Shown in pieces: positions 43,046 through 52,983 of a DNA stretch of 64,000 bases. A program made the position numbers and the translations under genes. The notes under the pieces were generated by a model that worked only from the letters and a program-made list of their open reading frames with translations, was not told the origin of the DNA and did no database searches. The stretch covers positions 62,001 through 126,000 of the forward strand of contig SCTR01000005.1 in the NCBI GenBank assembly GCA_004297305.1, read 5' to 3'. Within the stretch, counting starts at the first letter, position 1; the number at the start of each line of letters is the position of its first letter. The stretch comes from Actinomycetota bacterium (GTDB lineage Bacteria; Actinomycetota; Actinomycetes; S36-B12; FW305-bin1).

Positions 43046-45265
43046 ATGGCGACAGGAATGCGCCCCGGGGCAGACCCCGGACCGACTGCCCGGGTGAGCC
43101 CGGAGCCGACCGCCGGGACCGCCGCCGGACTGGTGACCGCGCCGCTACCGCCGCCGGGCGCCACGGCCGCCTTGCCAGGGCGGCGCGACGCGCTCGGCGT
43201 CACCGTGGACGGCGACGGCGCTCACGTCGCCGTGCGCGCGGCCGGTGCCGAGGCGGTCGACGTGTGCGTCTTCGACGAGGTGGGGGCCGAGTCCCGGATC
43301 CGGCTGCCGGAGCAGACTTTTCACGTCTTCCACGGCTTCGTCCCGGGACTGTCAGCGGGCACCCGGTACGGCCTGCGGGTGCACGGGCCGTGGGATCCGG
43401 CACGCGGCCAGCGGTTCAACGCCGCGAAGCTGCTGGTCGACCCGTACGCCAAGGCAATCACCGGATCGTTCACCGATCACCCCGCCACCGGCGGCAGCGT
43501 GCCCGGCGACGACCTGGTGCGCGACGACACCGACTCGGCGCCGTTCGTCGGCCGGTCGGTCGCCGTGCTCGACCGATTCGACTGGGGAACCGACGCGCCA
43601 CCGGCGACGCCGTGGGGCGATTCGGTGCTGTACGAGTTGCACGTCAAGGGTTTCACCGCCCGCCATCCCGGCATCCCGCCGCAGCTGCGGGGCACGTACG
43701 CCGGGCTGGCCCATCCGGCTGCGCTGGACTACCTGCGACAACTCGGGATCACCGCCGTCGAGCTGCTGCCGATTCACCAGTTCGTCAGCGAACAGGGCCT
43801 GCTGCGGCGCGGGACGACGAACTACTGGGGCTACAACACCCTGGGCTACTTCGCGCCGCACGCCGGCTACAGCGCGTCGGGTTCCCTCGGATCGCAGGTC
43901 ACCGAGTTCAAGCAGCTGGTGCGAGCGTTCCACGATGCCGGCCTCGAGGTCATTCTCGACGTCGTCTACAACCACACCGCCGAAGGCAACGAGAACGGCC
44001 CCACGCTGTCCTGGCGCGGCATCGACAACTCCGGCTACTACCGGTTGACCGGCGGTGGGCGCCGGTACGCCGACCTGACCGGCACGGGCAACACCGTGGA
44101 CACCACGAGTCCGGTGGCGCTGCAACTGGTGACCGACTCGCTGCGGTACTGGGTGCAGGAGATGCACGTCGACGGTTTCCGTTTCGACCTGGCAACGGCG
44201 CTAGCCCGCGGTCACGACGACGTCGACATGCGCAACGCCCTGATGTGCGCGATCGGTCAGGATCCGGTACTGCGGCAGGTGAAACTCATCGCCGAACCGT
44301 GGGACGTCGCGCCGGGTGGCTACCAGGTCGGCCGATTCCCGCCCCCGTGGAGTGAATGGAACGGCAAGTACCGGGACCGGGTGCGCGACTTCTGGCGGGG
44401 ACACGGTGGGGTCGGCGAGCTCGGCTGGCGGCTGTCGGGCTCCGCTGACCTCTACGGACACGACGGCCGACGGCCGTATGCCTCGGTGAACTTCGTCACC
44501 GTGCATGACGGCTTCACGATGCTCGACCTGGTCTCCTACGACGCCAAGCACAATCTCGCCAACGGCGAGGACAACCGCGACGGGACCGACGACAACCGAT
44601 CGTGGAACAGCGGCGCTGAGGGCGGCACCCGGGACCCCGAGATCGGCCGGCTCCGCCGTCGCCGGCTGCGCAGCATCCTCACCACGCTGCTGCTGTCGAC
44701 CGGTGTGCCGCTGCTGCTGGCCGGCGACGAACGCGGACGGACCCAGGGCGGCAACAACAACGCGTACTGCCAGGACAACGAGGTCTCCTGGCTGGACTGG
44801 GAACTGCAGCCGTGGCAGGACGACCTGCTGGCGTTCACCCGGCGGGTCCTGGCGATCCGGGCCGGCCACCCCAGCTGGCGGCAGCGCCACTTCTTCGACG
44901 GCAAGCCCGCGACCGAGGGTGGCGCAGCAGACCTGGCCTGGCTCGGCCCGGACGGGACGGAACTGACTGCGGCCCAATGGCGGGACCCGGCGACGGCGAC
45001 CCTGGGCATGTTCGTCAACGGTCAGCTGCGCGCCCGTGGCGCCACCGGACAGCGGCTGTCGGACTCGTCGTTCCTGCTGCTGCTGCACGGTGCGGACTCA
45101 CACCGCGGGTTCGTGCTGCCCGGCCCGCCGTACGGCCGGACCTACCGGCGCCTGGTGGACACCGCCGACGAGCACGGCGGTGACGCGCCCTGGACCGACC
45201 CCGCCGGGGCGACGGTAATGCTCGCCCCGTTCAGCGCGGTCCTGCTTCGCGTGGAAGAAGTCTGA
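43046..45265 (+). CDS. glgX: Glycogen debranching enzyme (GlgX, GH13)
   Basis: This is a 739-residue GH13 enzyme, hydrolysing alpha-1,6 branches of phosphorylase-limit glycogen. An N-terminal CBM48-like domain (LGVTVDGDGAHVAVRAAGAE to about residue 135) precedes the barrel: LDVVYNHTAEGNENGPTLSW, VDGFRFDLATALARG with nucleophile Asp, IAEPWDVAPGGYQVG with the acid Glu, and FVTVHDGFTMLDLVSY with the third acidic residue. A beta-sandwich C-domain is present. ATG 43046 is used. The first 45 residues are Pro/Ala/Gly-rich. It converges with glgP (9-bp gap), which supplies its limit dextrins. Confidence 0.94.
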   Translation: MATGMRPGADPGPTARVSPEPTAGTAAGLVTAPLPPPGATAALPGRRDALGVTVDGDGAHVAVRAAGAEAVDVCVFDEVGAESRIRLPEQTFHVFHGFVPGLSAGTRYGLRVHGPWDPARGQRFNAAKLLVDPYAKAITGSFTDHPATGGSVPGDDLVRDDTDSAPFVGRSVAVLDRFDWGTDAPPATPWGDSVLYELHVKGFTARHPGIPPQLRGTYAGLAHPAALDYLRQLGITAVELLPIHQFVSEQGLLRRGTTNYWGYNTLGYFAPHAGYSASGSLGSQVTEFKQLVRAFHDAGLEVILDVVYNHTAEGNENGPTLSWRGIDNSGYYRLTGGGRRYADLTGTGNTVDTTSPVALQLVTDSLRYWVQEMHVDGFRFDLATALARGHDDVDMRNALMCAIGQDPVLRQVKLIAEPWDVAPGGYQVGRFPPPWSEWNGKYRDRVRDFWRGHGGVGELGWRLSGSADLYGHDGRRPYASVNFVTVHDGFTMLDLVSYDAKHNLANGEDNRDGTDDNRSWNSGAEGGTRDPEIGRLRRRRLRSILTTLLLSTGVPLLLAGDERGRTQGGNNNAYCQDNEVSWLDWELQPWQDDLLAFTRRVLAIRAGHPSWRQRHFFDGKPATEGGAADLAWLGPDGTELTAAQWRDPATATLGMFVNGQLRARGATGQRLSDSSFLLLLHGADSHRGFVLPGPPYGRTYRRLVDTADEHGGDAPWTDPAGATVMLAPFSAVLLRVEEV

Positions 45266-45274
45266 CGCTCCCGA

Positions 45275-47878
45275 TCAGCGCAGCAGCGCGGCCGGTTCAG
45301 CCGGTGCTGCCAGGTTCGGCAGTACCTGCAGGCCCAGCTCCGCTGCCGACGCCAGCGCGGCATGACGGGGCAACACCCGCACGGTGTAGCCGAACGGACC
45401 GGGACGTGCGAGGTCCACGGTCGCCTCGAACCGCCAGCGGTTGCCGTCGTCGTCGGTGGCTGACATGACCAGTTCGTCGGGGCTCACCAGCCGGTCGTGG
45501 GTGTCCACCCGGCCGTAGGCCAAGGTCACCGCGACGTCCTCGGGCGCCAGCGAGCCCAGAGTGACGAAGGCCCGCACCGTGACCGAGGTCCCCAACGACG
45601 GCGCGTCTCCCACGCCGGTCGCCTCGACGTGGTCGACGGCGACGCCGCTCCACGCCTCGCGCACCCGTACCTTCCAGGCAGCCAGTTCCTTGGCCACGAC
45701 GTAGCCGCCGCCACCGGTCCGCCGCGCGGCGACGGCCGCCGGCGTGTACAGCTGCGTGATGTAGTCGCGCACCATCCGCGACGCCAACACCTTCGGCCCC
45801 AAGGACTGCAGCGTGTGCCGCAACAACGCCACCCACCGCTGCGGCAGGCCGTCGTCGGCCAGTTCGTAGAACGGCGGCGTCACGGCGTTCTCGATGAGGT
45901 CGTACAGCGCCGCGGCCTCCAGGTCGTCCCGGCGGTCGGGATCCTCGACTCCGTCGGCGGTGGGGATCGCCCAGCCGTTCTCCCCGTCGTACCACTCGTC
46001 CCACCAGCCGTCGAGGATCGACAGGTTCAGCGCCCCGTTCAGCGCCGCCTTCATGCCCGAGGTCCCGCAGGCCTCCAGCGGTCGCAGCGGGTTGTTCAGC
46101 CAGACGTCGCAGCCGGGATACAGCGTGAGCGCCATGCCGATGTCGTAGTCGGGCAGGAACACGATGCGGTGCCGGACCTCCGGATCGTCGGCGAACTGGA
46201 CCAGATCCTGGATCAGCCGCTTGCCGCCGTCGTCGGCCGGATGCGCCTTGCCGGCGATGACGAGTTGGATCGGCCGTTGCGGGTGCAGCAGGAGGGACTT
46301 GAGCCGGGCCTTGTCCCGCAACATGAGGGTCAGCCGCTTGTACGACGGCACCCGCCGAGCGAACCCGATGGTCAGGACGTCAGGATCCAGCACACTGGCG
46401 GTCCACCCCAGTTCGGCGTCACTGGCCCCGCGCTGCAGCCACGAGGCCCGTAGCCGCCGGCGGGCGTCCTCGACGAGTTCCGCGCGCAGGGCGCGCTTGG
46501 TCGACCACAGCCGCGCCGCCGGTACCGCACCGATGGCCTCCCAGCTGGCCGGGTCGTCCACCAGTTGCGGATCGCCGTCGCCGACCAGCAGGACCCGCAT
46601 CTGGCGGGCCACCCAGGTCGGCGCGTGGACGCCGTTGGTCACCGACGTGATCGGGACGTCCTCGGCGTCGAAACCCTGCCAGAGGCCCTGGAACATCTCC
46701 CGGCTCACCTTGCCGTGCAACAGCGACACGCCGTTGGCCCGCTGGCCGAGCCGCAACCCCATGACCGCCATGTTGAACACCTCGGGGTCCCCGCCGGGGT
46801 AGTCCTCGAAGCCCAGCGCCAGCACCTGCTCCACGGGAACACCCGGCAGCGCGGCGTCGCCGCCGAAATGGGCCGCCACCAGCGACCGGGGGAACCGGTC
46901 GATGCCGGCCGGCACGGGAGTATGCGTGGTGAACACCGTGCCGGCGTGAACCGCTTCGAACGCCTCGTCGTAGTCCAGCCCGGCGCCGGTGACCAGTTCA
47001 GAGATCCGTTCCACCCCAAGGAAACCCGCGTGCCCCTCGTTGGTGTGGAACACCTCGGGTTCGGGCGCTCCGGTGATCCGGCAGAACGCCCGGATGGCCC
47101 GCACACCGCCGATGCCGAGCAGCATCTCCTGCAGTAGCCGGTGCTCGCCGGTCCCGCCGTACAACCGGTCGGTGATCTCCCGCTCGCTCGGCTCGTTCTC
47201 CTCCACGTCGGAGTCCAGCACCAGCAACGGGACCCGGCCGACCTGCGCCTTCCAGATGTGCGCTGCCAGATGCCGGCCACCGGGCAGCGACAGCGACACC
47301 CGCGCCGGGCTCCCGTCGGCCTCGGTCAGCAGCGACAACGGCATGCCGTCGGGGTCCAGGACCGGGTAGCGCTCCTGCTGCCAGCCGTCGCGGGACAGCG
47401 ACTGCCGGAAGTACCCGGCCCGGTAGTACAGGCCGACGCCGATGATCGGGACGCCGAGGTCGCTGGCCGCCTTGAGGTGGTCGCCGGCCAGGATGCCCAG
47501 CCCGCCGGAATACTGCGGCAGCGCCGCAGCGATCCCGAACTCCGGCGAGAAGTAGGCGATCGAGCCCGGCGCGGACGACCCGAGCGTCTGGTACCACCGG
47601 TCGCCGGTCAGGTACTCGTGCAGCTCGGCGGCGGCCGCGGCGACGGCCGCGACGTACGCCGGATCCGCGGCGAGTTCGGCGAGCCGTTCGGAGGACACGT
47701 CGCCGAGCAGCCGCACCGGGTCCTCGCCGACCACCGACCACAGGTGCGGGTCGACCGCGGCGAACAGATCCCGGGTGCTCGTGTGCCACGACCACCGCAG
47801 GTTGGTGGCGAGCTCCTCCAGCGGAAGCAGCGGCGCAGGAAGGACGGTACGGACGGTGAACCGGCGGATCGCTCTCAC
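45275..47878 (-). CDS. glgP: Glycogen/alpha-glucan phosphorylase (GT35)
   Basis: This is an 867-residue enzyme releasing glucose-1-phosphate from alpha-1,4-glucan. The actinobacterial long-N-terminal type begins LATNLRWSWHTSTRDLFAAV, then YFSPEFGIAAALPQYSGGLG, VFHTNEGHAGFL, FTTHTPVPAGIDRFP, TIGFARRVPSYKRLTLML and the PLP-binding GTSGMKAALNGALNLSILDG with the cofactor Lys. A C-terminal domain without the animal-type regulatory helices ends it. The start is GTG 47878 because the longer frame is Arg-rich antisense-like sequence over glgE. It is divergent from glgE and convergent with glgX. Confidence 0.93.
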   Translation of the reverse strand: MRAIRRFTVRTVLPAPLLPLEELATNLRWSWHTSTRDLFAAVDPHLWSVVGEDPVRLLGDVSSERLAELAADPAYVAAVAAAAAELHEYLTGDRWYQTLGSSAPGSIAYFSPEFGIAAALPQYSGGLGILAGDHLKAASDLGVPIIGVGLYYRAGYFRQSLSRDGWQQERYPVLDPDGMPLSLLTEADGSPARVSLSLPGGRHLAAHIWKAQVGRVPLLVLDSDVEENEPSEREITDRLYGGTGEHRLLQEMLLGIGGVRAIRAFCRITGAPEPEVFHTNEGHAGFLGVERISELVTGAGLDYDEAFEAVHAGTVFTTHTPVPAGIDRFPRSLVAAHFGGDAALPGVPVEQVLALGFEDYPGGDPEVFNMAVMGLRLGQRANGVSLLHGKVSREMFQGLWQGFDAEDVPITSVTNGVHAPTWVARQMRVLLVGDGDPQLVDDPASWEAIGAVPAARLWSTKRALRAELVEDARRRLRASWLQRGASDAELGWTASVLDPDVLTIGFARRVPSYKRLTLMLRDKARLKSLLLHPQRPIQLVIAGKAHPADDGGKRLIQDLVQFADDPEVRHRIVFLPDYDIGMALTLYPGCDVWLNNPLRPLEACGTSGMKAALNGALNLSILDGWWDEWYDGENGWAIPTADGVEDPDRRDDLEAAALYDLIENAVTPPFYELADDGLPQRWVALLRHTLQSLGPKVLASRMVRDYITQLYTPAAVAARRTGGGGYVVAKELAAWKVRVREAWSGVAVDHVEATGVGDAPSLGTSVTVRAFVTLGSLAPEDVAVTLAYGRVDTHDRLVSPDELVMSATDDDGNRWRFEATVDLARPGPFGYTVRVLPRHAALASAAELGLQVLPNLAAPAEPAALLR

Positions 47879-48066
47879 GCGCGGCAACCTACCCGCCGAC
47901 AGAAGACATCCCGGCGTCATCGCAGTTTCGTCGACGTTACAGCGCGGTGGCCGTCGAGCGCGGCCGCCGACCGCGCGGCGCCCAGGCTGCGGTGACCGAT
48001 CCGACAGCGGCTCACCGCGCCGCGCACAGCCTGCCTCGACACCCTCGCGCCGGTAGGGTCGACGCG

Positions 48067-50298
48067 ATGAGCCGAGATCGCCGTACCGCCGCGACCGCCG
48101 TGAGCGGGGCTCCCCCCGCCCCCCCGGCGACGACCGGCACGACCGGCTCCGGCACCCGCGCGACGGGCTCGATCGCACCGTCCGCCGCGGCGCCCCCGGA
48201 CCACACGACCCCATCGGAGCACTCGGCGCCGGCGGCCCAGCGGCGCGGCGGCGGCGCGGCGGTCGGTGCCCACGCCGCGCCGGTCCATCACGACCTCGGG
48301 GTCGCCGGCGGGCTGCTTCCGCCGCCACTGCTGGACGGCCGGTTCGCCGTGCTCGACGTCAGCCCGGTCGTGGAGAGCGGACGGCGTCCGGCCAAGGCTG
48401 TCGTGGACGAGCCGGTGACCGTCGCGGCCACGGCGTTCCGCGACGGTCACGGCGAATTGGGCGTCGCCGTTCTGGCACTGCGGCCGGACGGGACGACGGC
48501 GGCCCGCCAGCCGATGACCGCGGTCGGGGTGGGCTTGGACCGCTGGCAAGGCGTGATCCGGCCTGATGCCATGGGCGACTGGGCTTTCGCCGTCCAGGTG
48601 TGGGCGGACCCGTGGGCCACCTGGCTGCACCGCGCCCAGATCAAGATCCCCGCCGAACTCGACGTGGAACTGGAACTGGCCGACGGCGCCACGCTGCTCG
48701 AGCGGGCGGCGGACGAACGGGAGCAAACGGCGGCCGGGTCCGCCGACGGGTTGGTGCTGCGGACCGCCGCGGCGGCCCTGCGCGACACCACGACGACGGC
48801 CGCCGCCCGGCTCGCGGTCGCGCTGCGGGCGGACCTGACCGACGTGCTGCGAGCCCACCCGCTGCAGGACGGGGTGACCACCTCCGGACCCTGGCCGCTG
48901 CGGGTCGAGCGGCGGACCGCGGCCGTCGGGTCCTGGTACGAACTGTTCGTCCGCAGCGAGGGAGCCTCGGTCGACCCGCCGAGGTCGGGCACGTTCGCCA
49001 CCGCCGCCCAGCGGCTGCCGGCCGTGGCGGCCATGGGATTCGACGTGGTCTACCTGCCGCCCATCCATCCCATAGGACGACGGTTCCGCAAGGGCCCGAA
49101 CAACTCCCTGGTCGCGGGACCCTACGATCCGGGGTCGCCGTGGGCGATCGGGTCACCCGACGGCGGACACGACGCGGTGCACCCCGACCTCGGGACGCTG
49201 GCGGACTTCGACGCGTTCGTGGCGGCCGCGGACGGCCTCGGCCTGCAGGTCGCCCTCGACCTGGCGCTGCAGGCGTCCCCCGACCACCCGTGGGTGACGA
49301 CTCACCCGGAGTGGTTCACGCAGCGAGCCGACGGCTCGATCGCCTACGCGGAGAACCCGCCCAAGCGGTACCAGGACATCTACCCGCTCAGTTTCGACAC
49401 CGATCCGGAGGGCCTGTACGCCGAGATCCGCCGGATCGTCGGGCACTGGATGCAGCACGGCGTACGAATCTTCCGGGTCGACAATCCCCACACCAAGCCG
49501 TTGTGGCTGTGGGACAGGCTGATCGGCGAGGTCAACGCGACCGATCCCGACGTGATCTTCCTGGCCGAGGCCTTCACGCGGCCCGCCATGATGCGGGCGC
49601 TGGCCGAGGTCGGCTTCCAGCAGAGCTACACGTACTTCACCTGGCGCAACGGCCGCGACGAGCTGACGGAGTACTTCAGCGAACTGGCCGGTCCGGCGGC
49701 GGCGTACATGCGACCCAACCTGTTCGCCAATACGCCGGACATCCTGCCGGGGTACCTGCAGGACGGCGGCCCGGCCGCCTTCAGCATCCGTGCCACGCTG
49801 GCGGCCACGCTGTCGCCGACCTGGGGGATCTACGCCGGCTTCGAGCTGTTCGAGAACGTCGCCGTCCACGCCGGCAGCGAGGAGTACCTGGACTCCGAGA
49901 AGTACCAGTACCGGCCGCGGGACTGGGCAGCTGCGGCCCTCCAGGGCCGCACGCTGGCGCCGTACCTGACGAAACTGAACGCGCTGCGCCGGGCGCACCC
50001 GGCGCTGCAGCAGTTGCGCGACCTTCGGTTCCACCGCACCGACGACCCCGGTGTCATCGCCTACTCCAAGACCGACGGCGCCGACGTGGTCCTGGTCGTG
50101 TGCACGCTGGATCCGCACTCTCCCCGCGAAACCCTGGTCCACCTCGACATGGCGGCGCTCGGGCTGGGTCCGGCCGACACCTTCGACGCCCACGACGCGA
50201 TCACCGGCGCGACGTGGACGTGGGGCCCCGAGGTGTTCGTACGCCTCACGCCGTGGGTCGACGTGGCGCACGTCGTCACCGTCCGCCGGCTCCGCTGA
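48067..50298 (+). CDS. glgE: Maltosyltransferase GlgE
   Basis: This is a 743-residue GH13_3 enzyme adding maltose from maltose-1-phosphate to alpha-1,4-glucan. The nucleophile Asp is in [19 protein letters not shown], the acid Glu in [13 protein letters not shown], and [15 protein letters not shown] and [18 protein letters not shown] are family blocks. The N-terminal dimerisation domain ([22 protein letters not shown]) follows about 80 residues of low-complexity Ala/Thr/Pro sequence that is unusual for the family. ATG 48067 is the most plausible start. glgB follows 38 bp later; treS and maltokinase genes do not. Confidence 0.94.
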   Translation: MSRDRRTAATAVSGAPPAPPATTGTTGSGTRATGSIAPSAAAPPDHTTPSEHSAPAAQRRGGGAAVGAHAAPVHHDLGVAGGLLPPPLLDGRFAVLDVSPVVESGRRPAKAVVDEPVTVAATAFRDGHGELGVAVLALRPDGTTAARQPMTAVGVGLDRWQGVIRPDAMGDWAFAVQVWADPWATWLHRAQIKIPAELDVELELADGATLLERAADEREQTAAGSADGLVLRTAAAALRDTTTTAAARLAVALRADLTDVLRAHPLQDGVTTSGPWPLRVERRTAAVGSWYELFVRSEGASVDPPRSGTFATAAQRLPAVAAMGFDVVYLPPIHPIGRRFRKGPNNSLVAGPYDPGSPWAIGSPDGGHDAVHPDLGTLADFDAFVAAADGLGLQVALDLALQASPDHPWVTTHPEWFTQRADGSIAYAENPPKRYQDIYPLSFDTDPEGLYAEIRRIVGHWMQHGVRIFRVDNPHTKPLWLWDRLIGEVNATDPDVIFLAEAFTRPAMMRALAEVGFQQSYTYFTWRNGRDELTEYFSELAGPAAAYMRPNLFANTPDILPGYLQDGGPAAFSIRATLAATLSPTWGIYAGFELFENVAVHAGSEEYLDSEKYQYRPRDWAAAALQGRTLAPYLTKLNALRRAHPALQQLRDLRFHRTDDPGVIAYSKTDGADVVLVVCTLDPHSPRETLVHLDMAALGLGPADTFDAHDAITGATWTWGPEVFVRLTPWVDVAHVVTVRRLR

Positions 50299-50336
50299 CA
50301 CCGCCTGACGCCGTCACTGGTAGGAGGTCGATCGAA

Positions 50337-52526
50337 GTGGTCGCTGCAGCCGTTGCGCGCCCGGTGGCCGTCGCTGAGCTGGACCGCCTGGTCGATGGCG
50401 CGCACCACGATCCCCATACCGTGCTCGGGCCGCACCTGCACGCCGGCGCGGTCACCATCCGGGTGCTGCGGCCCGGCGCGACCGCGGTCGAGGTGCTGAC
50501 CGCCGACACCACGCTCGCGCTGGTACCCGAACACCGCGGCGTCTGGGTGGGCGTGCTGGCACGCCCGTCGGTCCCGGACTACCGGCTGCGGGTCAGCTAC
50601 GGCACCGAGGTGATCGACACCGACGACCCGTACCGGTTCCTGCCGACGCTCGGTGAACTGGACACCTACCTCATCGCCGAAGGGCGCCACGAACAGTTGT
50701 GGACCGTGCTCGGCGCCCACGTACGCACCTTCGCCACCCCCCAGGGCGACGTCACCGGGACGTCCTTCGCGGTCTGGGCCCCCAATGCCAGCTCGGTACG
50801 CGTCGTCGGCGACTTCAACTTCTGGGACGGGTCGTGGACCCCGATGCGCGCGCTGGGCAGCACCGGCGTGTGGGAACTGTTCGTGCCCGACGTCGGGGAC
50901 GGCACGCGTTACAAGTACGCGGTGCGCGGGGCGGACGGGGTGTGGCGCGACAAGGCGGACCCGCTGGCGTTCGCGGCGCAGCTGCCGCCGCAGACCGCCT
51001 CGGTCGTGTTCACCTCCCGCTTCGCCTGGACCGACCAGCAGTGGTTGGCGGCCCGGGCGGAACGCGACCCGCACACCGGTCCGATGAGCATCTACGAGGT
51101 GCACCTGGGCTCCTGGCGCGCCGGCCTCGGCTACCGCGAACTGGCCGAGGAACTGACCGGCTACGTCACCGAGCAGGGATTCACCCACGTCGAGTTCCTT
51201 CCGCCGGCCGAGCATCCGTACGCGCCCAGCTGGGGTTACCAGGTCACGTCGTACTTCGCGCCGACGTCGCGCTTCGGCGACCCGGACGACTTCCGCTACC
51301 TGATCGACCGGCTGCACGCCGCCGGCATCGGCGTCATCGTCGACTGGGTGCCGGCGCACTTCCCCAAGGACGACTGGGCGCTGGCCCGGTTCGACGGCAC
51401 CCCGCTGTACGAACATGCCGATCCCCGGCAGGGCGAGCACCCGGACTGGGGGACGCTCGTGTTCAACTTCGGCCGCAACGAAGTGCGGAACTTCCTGGTC
51501 GCCAATGCGGTGTACTGGCTGGAGGAGTTCCACATCGACGCGCTGCGCGTCGATGCGGTGGCCTCGATGCTCTACCTGGACTACTCCCGCGAACCGGGCC
51601 AGTGGACTCCCAACGCCTACGGGGGCAGGGAGAACCTGGACGCGGTGTCGTTCCTGCAGGAAACCAACGCCACGGTCTACCGCCGCGTGCCCGGCGCGAT
51701 GATGATCGCCGAGGAGTCCACCGCGTGGCCGGGAGTGACCCGGCCCACCCACTTGGGCGGCCTGGGGTTCGGCTTCAAATGGAACATGGGATGGATGCAC
51801 GACACCCTCGACTATGTCGGGCATGACCCGATCCACCGGCAGTGGCATCACGACGAGATGACCTTCGCGCTGATGTACGCCTGGAGCGAGAACTTCATCC
51901 TGCCGGTGTCGCACGACGAGGTCGTCCACGGCAAGGGCTCGCTCGTTCACCGCATGCCCGGCGATCGGTGGCAGAAGCTCGCGAACCTCCGGGCGTACCT
52001 GGCGTTCATGTGGGCGCACCCGGGCAAGCAGCTGCTGTTCATGGGATCGGAGTTCGCCCAATCGGACGAGTGGGACTCCAGTCACTCGCTGGACTGGTGG
52101 CTGCTGGAGTACGCCGAACACAGTGGCGTGCAGCGATGTGTCGCGGACCTCAACCACGTCTATCGCGCTCAGCCCGCGTTGTGGCAGTTGGACCACACTC
52201 CGGCCGGCTTCGAATGGATCGACGCGAACGACGCGCAGGACAACGTGTTCTCGTGGTTGCGCCGCGGCGCGGATGGCGACGTGATCGCCTGCGTGGCGAA
52301 CTTCTCCCCCGTCGTTCGAGACGGGTACCGCCTGGGCCTGCCGGCCACCGGCCGCTGGACGGAGATCCTCAACACCGACGCTGTGGCCTACGGCGGCTCC
52401 GGCCGGGGCAATCTCGGTGCGGTGCAAGCGGATTTGCCGCCGTGGCACGGCCGTCACACCAGTGCACAGTTGACACTGCCTCCCCTGGCGACGCTGTGGC
52501 TCAGGGCGCCAAGCGATATCCGCTGA
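50337..52526 (+). CDS. glgB: 1,4-alpha-glucan branching enzyme
   Basis: This is a 729-residue GH13_9 enzyme making alpha-1,6 branches. Two N-terminal sandwich/CBM48 domains ([42 protein letters not shown]) are followed by the barrel with [49 protein letters not shown] (nucleophile Asp) and [15 protein letters not shown] (acid Glu). GTG 50337 is chosen because GGAGG lies nine bases upstream; the open frame much further upstream is glgE shadow. It forms the downstream partner of glgE, branching what GlgE elongates. Confidence 0.94.
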   Translation: MVAAAVARPVAVAELDRLVDGAHHDPHTVLGPHLHAGAVTIRVLRPGATAVEVLTADTTLALVPEHRGVWVGVLARPSVPDYRLRVSYGTEVIDTDDPYRFLPTLGELDTYLIAEGRHEQLWTVLGAHVRTFATPQGDVTGTSFAVWAPNASSVRVVGDFNFWDGSWTPMRALGSTGVWELFVPDVGDGTRYKYAVRGADGVWRDKADPLAFAAQLPPQTASVVFTSRFAWTDQQWLAARAERDPHTGPMSIYEVHLGSWRAGLGYRELAEELTGYVTEQGFTHVEFLPPAEHPYAPSWGYQVTSYFAPTSRFGDPDDFRYLIDRLHAAGIGVIVDWVPAHFPKDDWALARFDGTPLYEHADPRQGEHPDWGTLVFNFGRNEVRNFLVANAVYWLEEFHIDALRVDAVASMLYLDYSREPGQWTPNAYGGRENLDAVSFLQETNATVYRRVPGAMMIAEESTAWPGVTRPTHLGGLGFGFKWNMGWMHDTLDYVGHDPIHRQWHHDEMTFALMYAWSENFILPVSHDEVVHGKGSLVHRMPGDRWQKLANLRAYLAFMWAHPGKQLLFMGSEFAQSDEWDSSHSLDWWLLEYAEHSGVQRCVADLNHVYRAQPALWQLDHTPAGFEWIDANDAQDNVFSWLRRGADGDVIACVANFSPVVRDGYRLGLPATGRWTEILNTDAVAYGGSGRGNLGAVQADLPPWHGRHTSAQLTLPPLATLWLRAPSDIR

Positions 52527-52732
52527 GCGGACGACGAAAGCGTTGTGGCACTTGTGACAGGAGACGTCTCAGCAATCGGACAGCGTCTCGACGTCACATG
52601 AGCACTGCGTGACCCCGCCGTGACCCAGCGCCGACGACACGCCGACGGTCGTGAAATGCCGCGCAGTTCGTCCGGAACCAGTGAGTTGCATCACGGCTGA
52701 TCTCGCGGTCAGGTTCCCTAGAGTCCGGCCCC
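52527..52732. other. Non-coding leader region before the small ORF
   Basis: No gene is seen after glgB. TAGAGT at 52719-52724 is a possible -10 element for the 68-codon ORF, 8 bp before its ATG, which would make its message leaderless; no convincing -35 is present. Confidence 0.35.
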
Positions 52733-52939
52733 ATGAACTCGATGCAGCACGCGGTGATCTCCCGTGCGGGAGAGCCCCTCCACCAGAAGCCGCATCGCAC
52801 CCTCGCTTCCCCGGCGATGCAGTTCATGTCCGAGACGGTCTCCGCCTCGCTCGCCCTCGACGTCCTGCGCACCCCCCCGCGTACGACGCCGTCGGCTGCC
52901 ATTGCTCCGTCCGCGGTCCGCCGATCGGGTGACCATTGA
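52733..52939 (+). CDS. Hypothetical 68-residue protein
   Basis: An ATG-initiated frame encodes MNSMQHAVISRAGEPLHQKP... Third-position GC is roughly 84 percent, in line with real genes here, which is the main support. No domain, signal peptide or membrane helix is visible, and the composition (many Pro, Ser, Thr, Arg) is not decisive. It has no ribosome site, so it would be translated from a leaderless message. The GH16 gene begins 44 bp after its stop. Confidence 0.4.
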   Translation: MNSMQHAVISRAGEPLHQKPHRTLASPAMQFMSETVSASLALDVLRTPPRTTPSAAIAPSAVRRSGDH

Positions 52940-52983
52940 GGCGTCAGGTCAAGGCACGCAACGGTGGCTTCGATAGCCCCGTC

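Noticed and set aside
45275-48328. A 1017-codon reading of glgP with a long Arg-rich N-terminus
   Set aside because: The extra 150 codons lie antisense to glgE, and family similarity begins at GTG 47878.
48600-50336. Open frame inside glgE joined to glgB, suggesting a GlgE-GlgB fusion
   Set aside because: It is in a different frame from glgE, with shadow composition; glgB has its own GGAGG-preceded GTG at 50337.
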